DNA from: Bradyrhizobium sp. JYMT SZCCT0428
Lineage (GTDB): Bacteria; Pseudomonadota; Alphaproteobacteria; Rhizobiales; Xanthobacteraceae
Assembly (NCBI RefSeq): GCF_018131075.1
Contig: NZ_JAFCLS010000039.1
Location: 1-64,000, forward strand
Length of the DNA stretch: 64,000 bases
Direction: 5' to 3'
This document shows, one piece after another, positions 36,338 through 44,113 of the stretch (positions within the stretch are counted from its first letter, which is position 1; the number at the start of each line of letters is the position of its first letter). The notes beneath the pieces are model-generated. The model saw only the letters and a list, made by a program, of their open reading frames with translations. It made no database searches and was not told where the DNA came from. A program made the position numbers and the translations under genes.

Positions 36338-37891
36338 TTAGCCGCCGGCTTCGCCATCGGCCGAAATTTCGCGGCCGGTCCTGTCTCTGCCGCGAAGGTG
36401 AAGCTTGTCGCCGTCAAACGACAGGGTCCACTTCTGTAGCTCGTCCATTCCCACCGCCTGCCGCTCAATCTCAAACGTGGAGCCGTTCAACCACTTCCCC
36501 TTGGTCGCAAATACGCCGCCGACGATCGAGTCTGCCTTGCGATACAGACCATCAAGTCCAATCGGACCGATAAACCGGCGTGACGGCTGGCTCGGATCGG
36601 ATGCGTATAACTCGAGGTCGTAGTGCGGGCTCGGATGAGCGAGGATCAGCGATATCGATTTCACGTTCAGCGCATTGGCCGAAAACTTGTAGGCACGTCC
36701 CGAGACCGCGGCTGCGGTCCCCGGCGTTTCGCCAATTTCCGTCGCCTTCTCGGTCAATATCTCGCGAATCTTGTCCGCGAGCCGATTCGAGGCGGCGGTG
36801 TCAGGGGGCAATGCCGTTTCGGATTTGACGGCGCCAGAAATCAGATCAGCCAGCCTGCCTAACGGACAAAAATCCCTGGCGGTGGTCACCGCGACGATAT
36901 CAAGCCGGGGCAAAACCATGATGAGCTGGCAATGGTATCCGTTCGCCATGTAGACGTGCTTGTCGGGAAGCGCCCAGAACAAATTGGAATACCGCAGATC
37001 CGGCGCTCTCGGCATATTCATGTTCACGGTGGCGTGGCTCACCTTGTCGATCCAGCCGGGTGGAAGCAGCGATTTGTCCTCCCATTGGCCGTTGCGCAAA
37101 TACAGATAGCCAATCTTCGCCATGTCGCGCGGCAGCAAGGCCAGACCGTATCCGCCGGTCGAGTTACCCTGGGGATCACGCCACCAGTTCGAGACGGTGA
37201 TCCCGAGCGGCCCGAACAGCTTGGCCTTCGCATAGTCCGCCGCGCTCATGCCGGTGAGCTTGGTGATGATGCCGGACAGCAGGTGCGTGCCGCCGCTGTT
37301 GTAGTTGAAGGCCTCTCCCGGCGCGCCCGACATCGGACGATCAAGAATGAATTTGATCCAGTCCTTCTGGCGGCTCATTTCGATGACCGAATCCGGACGC
37401 CCGTCCAGCGGCTCCTTCCAGTCGATTCCCGATGTCATATCCAACAGGTGCTGAACCGTGATGGCTTTCTTTCTGTCGTCGGCATCTGCGACGCTGCGAT
37501 CGCCAAAGAAATCCAGCACCGGATGATCGAAGCTATCAAGCAGGCCATCCTTGTGGGCAATCGCCGCCAACGTTCCGACCACCGCCTTGGTCGAAGAGTT
37601 TATCCGGTGCGGAATGTCGGCCGTATATGGCGCGTAATAGGCGTCCAGCACGATGCGTCCACGCCGAACCAGCAACAGGCTGTCGAGGCTGCGGGTTTTC
37701 CCGAAATCGAGCAGGTCGGCGAGCGCCATCGAATCCATGCCCTGCTCTTCCGGCGAGGAAGTTTGCCATTGCCGGGTGGGCCAGACGCCTTCTGCTGCCG
37801 CTTGAGCAAATGCTGCGGGGCCGCAGATCAGGGCCGCCAGAGCGAAGATGCCGAGCGCGGTCCTTGAGACGGCAGATCGTATGTTTGGCAT
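36338..37891 (-). CDS. Class C beta-lactamase-fold serine hydrolase
   Basis: A 517-residue exported hydrolase. A signal peptide covers about residues 1-30. The catalytic SxxK is in RINSSTKAVVGTLAAIA, the second motif is FNYNSGGTHLLSGI, and a third region is near ANGYHCQLIMVLP. A beta-rich C-terminal addition of about 130 residues follows the catalytic domain. It could be an esterase or peptidase acting on D-amino-acid-type or lactam compounds. Start ATG at 37891 has only a weak ribosome site. It is divergent from a LysR gene (gap 37892-38076), a probable regulator. Confidence 0.85.
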   Translation of the reverse strand: MPNIRSAVSRTALGIFALAALICGPAAFAQAAAEGVWPTRQWQTSSPEEQGMDSMALADLLDFGKTRSLDSLLLVRRGRIVLDAYYAPYTADIPHRINSSTKAVVGTLAAIAHKDGLLDSFDHPVLDFFGDRSVADADDRKKAITVQHLLDMTSGIDWKEPLDGRPDSVIEMSRQKDWIKFILDRPMSGAPGEAFNYNSGGTHLLSGIITKLTGMSAADYAKAKLFGPLGITVSNWWRDPQGNSTGGYGLALLPRDMAKIGYLYLRNGQWEDKSLLPPGWIDKVSHATVNMNMPRAPDLRYSNLFWALPDKHVYMANGYHCQLIMVLPRLDIVAVTTARDFCPLGRLADLISGAVKSETALPPDTAASNRLADKIREILTEKATEIGETPGTAAAVSGRAYKFSANALNVKSISLILAHPSPHYDLELYASDPSQPSRRFIGPIGLDGLYRKADSIVGGVFATKGKWLNGSTFEIERQAVGMDELQKWTLSFDGDKLHLRGRDRTGREISADGEAGG

Positions 37892-38076
37892 GAGCGCTTC
37901 GCCGCTTGATTGTGGGCTCAATCATTTGCGACCTGGGATCGGAATGTCAATCGCCGCTGCGCACCGCAACCGAGCTCGACACCGGAGCTACATTCGTCAG
38001 CCGCTTACCCACCTTGCCGATCCGCGGAAGAATGCCTATGACCGGACGGCCAGTGTTTCCCCAGGCGGAAGACCAA

Positions 38077-39045
38077 ATGGACCGCATCGACGCGATGAAA
38101 GTCTTTGTCTCCGCCGTCGACGAGGGCAGCCTCGCCGGTGCCGGCCGGCGCCTGCGCCGATCACCGGCCGCCGTGAGCCGCGCGATCGCCTTCCTCGAGA
38201 TCCATGTCGGGGCTGAACTGCTTCATCGCACCACGCGGTCGCTGAAGCTGAGCGAGGCCGGCGAGCGCTATGTCGTGGCGTGCCGCCGCGTCCTCGTCGA
38301 ACTCGAGGAGGCCGATCTCGTCGCCGGCAGCGAGCGCTCGGCGCCACGCGGCACGCTGACCCTGACCGCGCCCATCATCACCGGTGAAGATATTCTGCGG
38401 TCGATCCTCGAGGCCTTCATGAACGAACATCAGGCCGTGTCGGCGCGGCTCGTTCTGCTCGACCGGCCGGTGAACCTGATCGACGAGGGCATCGACGTCG
38501 CGCTCCGCATCGCGCATCTCGCTGATTCGAATTTCGTCGCAGTCCGTGTCGGCGAAGTTCGCCGCGTGATCGCGGCGTCACCGGGATATCTGGCGCGGCA
38601 TCCTGTCATCCGCGAACCGGCCGATCTGGCAAAGCACCGGATTGTCGCCATGACCCATTTCGGGCTGGATTCCTGGAGCTTCCCGCCGCTGAAGGGATCC
38701 TCCGTTCCACGGGTGGTCCAGTTCGCGCCGCGGCTGGTCGTCAACACGGTTCGCGCGGCGATCGCCTCCGTGACCGAAGGGCACGGGGTCACGCGGCTGT
38801 TTTCCTATCACATCGCCGACGAAATCCGCGACGGCCGGCTGCAACTGCTGCTCGGCAAGGACAAACACCCGCCGCTGCCGGTTCATTTGCTGGCGCCGCA
38901 GGGGCGTCTGTCGGTGCCGAAGGTGCGCGCCTTTGTCGATTTCGCCGCGCCGCGCCTCAAGCGGTATTTCACCCGGCTTTCGAACGAGGCCGACAAGAAT
39001 GCCAGCGCCATTCGTTCGCGTAGCGGAAGAGTGCCTTCCGAGTAG
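38077..39045 (+). CDS. LysR-family transcriptional regulator
   Basis: A 322-residue regulator. The HTH is at residues 1-60 (MDRIDAMKVFVSAVDEGSLA, then RRSPAAVSRAIAFLEIHVGAELL), of the subgroup that often controls SDR and MFS genes. The effector domain has DRPVNLIDEGIDVALRI. Start ATG at 38077 has ggcggaag upstream. It lies just upstream of the SDR-tautomerase-MFS group in the same direction and divergent from the serine hydrolase. Confidence 0.9.
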   Translation: MDRIDAMKVFVSAVDEGSLAGAGRRLRRSPAAVSRAIAFLEIHVGAELLHRTTRSLKLSEAGERYVVACRRVLVELEEADLVAGSERSAPRGTLTLTAPIITGEDILRSILEAFMNEHQAVSARLVLLDRPVNLIDEGIDVALRIAHLADSNFVAVRVGEVRRVIAASPGYLARHPVIREPADLAKHRIVAMTHFGLDSWSFPPLKGSSVPRVVQFAPRLVVNTVRAAIASVTEGHGVTRLFSYHIADEIRDGRLQLLLGKDKHPPLPVHLLAPQGRLSVPKVRAFVDFAAPRLKRYFTRLSNEADKNASAIRSRSGRVPSE

Positions 39046-39145
39046 CAGGCATTCGCGCGATCCCTGCAAGAGCCTAGCCTGATCTGCATCGGCGCCACAC
39101 GGCCCGGCGGCAAACCTGCCGCTTCACAGAGATCAGGAGGCTACC

Positions 39146-39856
39146 ATGGGTAAGGAACAGAAAGTCGTCATCATCACCGGTGCATCGCAGGGCATCGGCG
39201 CGGATCTGGTGAAGGGATATCGCGACCGCAATTACCGCGTCGTCGCCAATTCCCGTTCGATCAAGCCGTCCAGCGATCCGGATGTTCTGACCGTCGCAGG
39301 CGACGTTTCCCACCTCGCGACCGCGCAGAAAATCGTGTCGCAGGCGCTGGAGCGTTTCGGCCGCATCGATTCCCTGGTCAACAATGCCGGCATCTTCATC
39401 GCCAAGCCGTTCACCGAGTACAGCGCGGAAGATTACGCATCGGTGATTGCAATCAATCTCGGCAGCTTTTTCCACCTCAGCAAGCTCGCCGCGGCCGAGA
39501 TGCTGAAGCAGGGTTCGGGTCACATCGTGCAGATCACGACCAGCCTGGTCGATCATGCCAACAGCAACGTTCCCTCGGTGCTGGCTTCGCTGACCAAGGG
39601 TGGCTTGAACGCCGCCACCAAATCGCTCGCGATCGAGTACGCAAAGCGAGGCATCCGCGTCAACGCTGTCTCCCCGGGTGTCATCAAGACCCCGATGCAC
39701 AAACCTGAAACGCACGAATTCCTGGCCAATCTGCATCCGGTCGGGCGCATGGGCGAAGCCAAGGACATCGTCGACGCCGTGCTGTTCCTGGAAGGCGCCG
39801 CCTTCGTCACCGGCGAAATCCTGCATGTCGATGGCGGCCAGAGCGCCGGTCACTGA
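39146..39856 (+). CDS. SDR-family protein with atypical active site
   Basis: A 236-residue short-chain dehydrogenase/reductase fold. The cofactor motif TGASQGIG (11-18), NNAG (79-82) and SPGVIKTPM are present. The usual YxxxK is replaced by ALSTK-like text: the sequence reads VLASLTKGG, so Lys151 is kept but Ala147 stands where Tyr is expected; Ser133 is kept. I recall that this change is conserved in related rhizobial proteins, so it is unlikely to be a random lesion. A redox role is therefore uncertain. Its neighbours are a LysR gene and a tautomerase. Confidence 0.85.
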   Translation: MGKEQKVVIITGASQGIGADLVKGYRDRNYRVVANSRSIKPSSDPDVLTVAGDVSHLATAQKIVSQALERFGRIDSLVNNAGIFIAKPFTEYSAEDYASVIAINLGSFFHLSKLAAAEMLKQGSGHIVQITTSLVDHANSNVPSVLASLTKGGLNAATKSLAIEYAKRGIRVNAVSPGVIKTPMHKPETHEFLANLHPVGRMGEAKDIVDAVLFLEGAAFVTGEILHVDGGQSAGH

Positions 39857-39892
39857 CAGCCATTCGGAACAACTCCAGCAAGGACAATGAAC

Positions 39893-40141
39893 ATGCCCAT
39901 CGTCACCATCCAGATCACCCGCGAAGGCACCGAAGGCGGTGCCGACGCAGCCACTAGGGAAGAAAAGGCCGCACTGATCAAGGGCGTCAGCCAGCTGCTG
40001 CTCGACGTGCTCAAGAAGCCGCTGGAATCGACCTTCGTCGTCATCGACGAAGTCGAGACCGACAACTGGGGTTGGGGCGGGCTTCCCGTGCTCGACTACC
40101 GAAAGAAGCGTGCGAGCGAGCGCGCGGGCTCCGCAGGGTAG
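39893..40141 (+). CDS. 4-oxalocrotonate tautomerase-family protein
   Basis: An 82-residue small tautomerase. Starting at ATG 39893 places Pro directly after Met (MPIVTIQITREG), giving the catalytic N-terminal Pro of this superfamily; an ATG six bases earlier would bury it. Spacing to aagga also favours 39893. The C-terminal half FVVIDEVETDNWGWGG is typical of this branch. It lies 36 bases after the SDR gene and is probably co-transcribed. Confidence 0.85.
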   Translation: MPIVTIQITREGTEGGADAATREEKAALIKGVSQLLLDVLKKPLESTFVVIDEVETDNWGWGGLPVLDYRKKRASERAGSAG

Positions 40142-40234
40142 ACGACGAGTGTCCCGAGATCGCAAGTCATCGCCAACAGCGATGGCTTCGATCTCAACTC
40201 ATCATTTTCCATGAGGCGTCCAGGATTCTAAGCC

Positions 40235-41401
40235 ATGTCCATGACGAGGACGAATCTCGGTCACCCCGCCCACGCGGCAACGGCCGAACATCGCAATGAG
40301 GGCGGTCCGGTGTGGCTGTCCGCAATGGCGGGTCTTTGCGCATCGCTGGTCGGGCTTGGACTGGCCCGCTTTGCCTATACGCCGCTGATCCCGGCCTTGA
40401 TATCGGCGAAATGGTTCAGCCCGGCGGAAGCGGTTTATCTCGGAGCAGCCAATCTCGCGGGCTATCTGGCCGGCGCGCTGATCGCACGCGAACTCGGAAG
40501 CCGCGCAGGCTCCGTTCGCGCATTGCGCGCGATGATGGTGCTGGCCTCGCTCTCGGCCTTTGCCTGTGCCATGCCGATCTCGTTCATCTGGTTCTTTGGC
40601 TGGCGGTTTCTGGCCGGCCTGAGCGGTGGCGTGATCATGGTTCTGGCGGCGTCAACCATCCTGCCGCACGTCGCACCGGGCAAGAGAGGTCTTGTCGGCG
40701 GGGTCATCTTCGCCGGTGTGGGCCTTGGTGTGGCGGCTTCCGGCACGCTCGTTCCGCTGTTGCTGCAGCAAGGCGTCAAGCAGAGCTGGTATGGCCTCGG
40801 CGTTTTGTCGGCGCTGCTGACGCTGGTGAGCTGGAAGGCCTGGCCATCAGATAATTCGGCGGCCGACCGCGCTTCGAGCGGCCATGTCCCGGTACGCGGC
40901 AAGAAGCTGGCCGTCGTCCGCGTGCTGAGCGCAGAATATGGCCTCAACGCTTTGGCGCTTGTGCCCCACATGGTCTTTCTGGTCGACTTCGTCGCGCGCG
41001 GGCTCGGCCAGGGAATTTCAACCGGCTCGCATTACTGGGTGCTGTACGGTATCGGCGCCACCATCGGTCCGCTGCTGACGGGCCATCTTGCTGACCGCAC
41101 CGGGTTTGGCCCAGCGCTACGCGTGGCATTCGTGATCGAGGCGATCGCTATCCTGCTGCCGGCGCTGAGTTCGGCTCCGGCAGCCCTGATCGTTTCGAGC
41201 GTCATCGTCGGAGGTTTTACGCCCGGCATCGTGCCGCTCGTGCTCGGCCGCATTCACGAGCTCATTCCTCACGACCCGAACGGCCAGCGCGCGGTCTGGG
41301 CGCAAGCCACCACGACATTCGCGGTGTTTCAGGCGATCGCGGCCTATGGGCTTTCGTATCTGTTCGAACATACCGCGGACATTACACGACCCTGTTCGTG
41401 A
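40235..41401 (+). CDS. YbfB/YjiJ-type MFS transporter, frameshifted near its C-terminus
   Basis: A 388-residue MFS transporter with about 11 membrane helices, beginning at ATG 40235. Typical text includes LGLARFAYTPLIPALI and WRFLAGLSGGVIMVLAAS. The frame ends abnormally in HTADITRPCS. The next frame continues the last helix (YTTLFVIGAGAVTVSLAIDL) and stops at 41475. Inserting one G at about 41374 would read HTGGHYTTLF, as in relatives. The natural end is thus lost by a one-base deletion or by a sequencing error. It follows the SDR and tautomerase genes and may export or import their substrate. Confidence 0.85.
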   Translation: MSMTRTNLGHPAHAATAEHRNEGGPVWLSAMAGLCASLVGLGLARFAYTPLIPALISAKWFSPAEAVYLGAANLAGYLAGALIARELGSRAGSVRALRAMMVLASLSAFACAMPISFIWFFGWRFLAGLSGGVIMVLAASTILPHVAPGKRGLVGGVIFAGVGLGVAASGTLVPLLLQQGVKQSWYGLGVLSALLTLVSWKAWPSDNSAADRASSGHVPVRGKKLAVVRVLSAEYGLNALALVPHMVFLVDFVARGLGQGISTGSHYWVLYGIGATIGPLLTGHLADRTGFGPALRVAFVIEAIAILLPALSSAPAALIVSSVIVGGFTPGIVPLVLGRIHELIPHDPNGQRAVWAQATTTFAVFQAIAAYGLSYLFEHTADITRPCS

Positions 41402-41475
41402 TCGGTGCGGGCGCGGTCACCGTCTCGCTGGCGATCGATCTCGTTACCGCGTTGACGGTCGGGCGGGAACGGTGA
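41375..41475 (+). pseudogene. Displaced C-terminal tail of the MFS gene
   Basis: These bases encode the final transmembrane segment of the MFS gene in a different frame from the rest (FVIGAGAVTVSLAIDLVTAL, ending GRER before a TGA at 41473-41475). They have no start signal of their own. Confidence 0.75.
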
Positions 41476-41493
41476 CCGACCGAAAGCTTCCAT

Positions 41494-41871
41494 TCACAAC
41501 CTGATCCAGCGCTGCACCGCCTCGGCCGTATCGGCCGGCGTGGTGTTGAAGCAGATCCGGACATGCGGCACGTGGATCAGGATGAGATTGATGATCTTCT
41601 CGAACGGCAGCAGGCGTTCCGCGGGCTCGCGCAGGCCGGCGCCGATCACGACGCAGTCCAGATGTCTCGATTTGAGCGCGGCAACGGTCATCGCCTCGGC
41701 GGTCTCATTGGGATCGATCAGACAGCTCTCCGCGTCGTAGCCGAGCGCGCGCAGTATTTCGATCTGCGCCTCGATGAAATTCCTGACGAGTTCGGGTGTC
41801 AGCCCCGGAAAGGCGCTGAAATCCACAAAGGAAGGCTCGATGCCGATCGCGAGCACGGTCTTTTCCGCCAT
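41494..41871 (-). CDS. Conserved hypothetical protein
   Basis: A 125-residue soluble protein, convergent with the MFS gene. It starts MAEKTVLAIGIEPSFVDFSA, has an alternating alpha/beta feel (CVVIGAGLREPAERLLPFEKIINLI) and ends TPADTAEAVQRWIRL. It may belong to a small Rossmann-like or response-type fold, but I do not recognise the family. ATG at 41871 has tggaa upstream; a longer frame adds a basic, gene-unlike leader. Confidence 0.6.
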   Translation of the reverse strand: MAEKTVLAIGIEPSFVDFSAFPGLTPELVRNFIEAQIEILRALGYDAESCLIDPNETAEAMTVAALKSRHLDCVVIGAGLREPAERLLPFEKIINLILIHVPHVRICFNTTPADTAEAVQRWIRL

Positions 41872-42048
41872 GCGTTGGTTCCATATCGGGTGAAGCGCTC
41901 GCTGACCAAACGCATGGATCCTCGCGCCGGTTCCAAATCCCGCTTTGATATGACACTTCGACTGACGCCGAAGCATTGATGTCGTGGTCCGAACTAGGAT
42001 GAATGTCAGTCGCCGGTAGCGGCGCTGGATGCTTCACAGGAGAACAAC

Positions 42049-42249
42049 ATGGCAGCAATCGACAACGCCAACCAAAGCCTGGTCGTCACCGCGTTCTGGG
42101 CGGTCAGTCCGGGCGAGGAAGCGGCGGTCGCGAATCTACTGAAAGATTTCCTGCCGCAGGGGCAGGCCTGGCCAGGGCCCGCTATCCATGCGTGGAACGG
42201 ACCTGCCGCGGGCCGCAGGGCTATTTATTCAGGTGCCAGTCTTGCATGA
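42049..42249 (+). pseudogene. Truncated antibiotic-biosynthesis-monooxygenase (ABM) domain gene
   Basis: A good ribosome site (caggagaacaac) precedes ATG 42049, and the first 40 residues (SLVVTAFWAVSPGEEAAVANLL, then KDFLPQ) look like the start of a small ABM-type monooxygenase, which normally runs to about 95-100 residues. After about 42170 the reading loses the family pattern and stops at 42249, running into the 3' end of the convergent small gene. It seems to be cut at the edge of the peroxidase-peptidase region. Confidence 0.5.
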
Positions 42250-42466
42250 TCAGGGTCTGGTCAATCTTAAATGCTTTGGTGGTGATCGAGGAACCCACGA
42301 GAGCGTCCAAACTGTTGTCCCCATACGCCGGTCCCCCGCGCTGCCGCAGCACATAGGTCGCACCGTCCTCTGCTTTCAGAACGACGGTCTCGCGCTCGCT
42401 CTTCGATCCGGCGTCGACACGCTCCCGCACCACCTGGCCAGAGAGTTCGACCTGTTTAGGCTCCAT
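42221..42466 (-). CDS. Small protein coupled to the C25-like peptidase gene
   Basis: An 81-residue protein starting MEPKQVELSGQVVRERVDAG and rich in beta-type sequence (SERETVVLKAEDGATYVLRQ). I do not recognise the family. Its ATG lies one base after the stop of the peptidase gene (TAGtATG), so translation is coupled. It has no signal peptide. It may bind or inhibit the peptidase, or be its substrate, which is inference. Confidence 0.6.
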   Translation of the reverse strand: MEPKQVELSGQVVRERVDAGSKSERETVVLKAEDGATYVLRQRGGPAYGDNSLDALVGSSITTKAFKIDQTLIMQDWHLNK

Positions 42467-42467
42467 A

Positions 42468-44024
42468 CTACCGGCTTTCGCATTCTTCGACGGCGATGAT
42501 GCCGCTCCCCAATATATGACCGACAATGATCTCATACGAGGGGAATTGTTCGCCCGAAACAGCCTTCGGGCCGTCCTTTTTCTTCGTGGCAATCACCACG
42601 CGCCGCTCGTTCTCCATCGTCTTGCCGGTGCTCCTGAACTGTGCGCCTCCGGTCACGGACAGGACATCGGGCGGATCGTTATAGCCTTTGCCGGCAGCGA
42701 TATCACGAAATCTGTCGAGCACCTCCAATCCTTCCTTTGGATCGATCTTCTTCCCTGGCATCGAGGCCGACGACGCGATTGTCTTTCCCTCGGTTGCGAG
42801 CGCGATCCGCCGGAATTTGCGCTGGCTCGCCGCGTCCACGGCCAGCTCTGCCGGGGCTGCTGCAACAAGGCCCGATACCGACTTCCGTGCAGGCTCTGCA
42901 TCGAGCACGGGATGCAAGGAAGGATCCCCATAAAGCACGAACTGCGCCAGGGTTTTGAGATTGACGGGGCTGGCCATGGTCTGGGTCTGCACAAAGCGTT
43001 GCCGGGCCTGCAACATCGCGCGGCCGGTCGAGGCGCCCGCCAGGATCTCCTCGAGAAAATATTGCGTCATCAGGTCCGCTTGCGCGTTCGATTTGGGCGG
43101 ACCGTAGGAAATGTTGGTCGAACCCAGGAAGGCCGCGGCTCCCTTTCCGAGATAGGTCATGCAAATTGGCGGATGATGCCCGAACGTTCGATAGTTATAG
43201 AGCTGCGCTCCATAACAGCACTCCGCAGCCACCACCGTCCCGGCCGTCACACCCTGAGCTTGGAGAAGCTGGCTCTCCATGGCGGTCGATAACGCGCCGG
43301 CGCTCTCGCCGTAGAATCGTGAATCCGTGGTCGCCCCATGACAATTGATGAAATGAACCAGATGGGCGAGCGATGGATCGATCGCGGGATGACCATGCGC
43401 CGGCGCCAGAAACAGCGACGTGTGATCGCCAAAAAGGGACGACAGGCTGAGTTGGGTCGATTGCTGCCAGACTTCGGTGCTGATCGAGAAATAGCGGGAG
43501 TAATCGGCGCCCGACCGGCCGGTGTGCCGGATGCTGTGATCGATCAGTTCGATCAGTCGCTGAGGATCGGTCTCGCTCAATGCTGCGGGCAGACGGCCCA
43601 CCACACGCATCACGCCGAGATAGGCCTGCGCCTTCTTGCCGAAGGCGGCGGCGCATGCGTACGGCAAATCGCTTGCGATCGATGGATCGGCGTCGGTGAT
43701 GCCGGCGACTGGATTCAGCGTGATATGCGGAACCACGTCCGGACCATCCAGCAGCAGGATATAATCCGGGGTCTCGCGGACGTAGATCGCGTCGACCGCT
43801 TGCTTGGCGCCGCGCTCGTCGCTGGCGTTGATGACTGCATTTCCGTTCACCGCCGCCATTTGAGCCGCATCGTCGATCTCAAAGACCACGGAGGTCAGAC
43901 CTCGCGCCGCGTCAGCCGCAATCAGGCGCTCAATGGTCTGTCGGACCGAAGCGGCGCCGGCGACGCCATACTTGGCAACGACGGCGGCGCGGTTGGTAAT
44001 GATCGCCTTGTCAATTTCCGGCAT
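42468..44024 (-). CDS. Caspase-fold C25 (gingipain-like) peptidase
   Basis: A 518-residue protein of clan CD. The catalytic His229 is in HFINCHGATTDS and the catalytic Cys270 in VVAAECCYGAQLY, and GAAAFLGSTNISYG, FLEEILAGASTGRAML and FVLYGDPSLHP are hallmarks of the C25 branch. DYILLLDGPDVVPH precedes the catalytic part. There is no signal peptide, so it is probably cytoplasmic. The C-terminal 130 residues are Lys-rich and of unknown fold. Start ATG at 44024 has aagggg upstream. It follows an animal-type heme peroxidase gene by 89 bases. Its G+C content looks lower than its neighbours. Confidence 0.82.
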   Translation of the reverse strand: MPEIDKAIITNRAAVVAKYGVAGAASVRQTIERLIAADAARGLTSVVFEIDDAAQMAAVNGNAVINASDERGAKQAVDAIYVRETPDYILLLDGPDVVPHITLNPVAGITDADPSIASDLPYACAAAFGKKAQAYLGVMRVVGRLPAALSETDPQRLIELIDHSIRHTGRSGADYSRYFSISTEVWQQSTQLSLSSLFGDHTSLFLAPAHGHPAIDPSLAHLVHFINCHGATTDSRFYGESAGALSTAMESQLLQAQGVTAGTVVAAECCYGAQLYNYRTFGHHPPICMTYLGKGAAAFLGSTNISYGPPKSNAQADLMTQYFLEEILAGASTGRAMLQARQRFVQTQTMASPVNLKTLAQFVLYGDPSLHPVLDAEPARKSVSGLVAAAPAELAVDAASQRKFRRIALATEGKTIASSASMPGKKIDPKEGLEVLDRFRDIAAGKGYNDPPDVLSVTGGAQFRSTGKTMENERRVVIATKKKDGPKAVSGEQFPSYEIIVGHILGSGIIAVEECESR

Positions 44025-44113
44025 TCGTATCGCCCCTTGCTCTCAACAGGCGCGGCTGCAGCCGAGCAGCCGCGCGCATCAACACCTCCACCGCTCAGAG
44101 CGACGGCGGCCTG

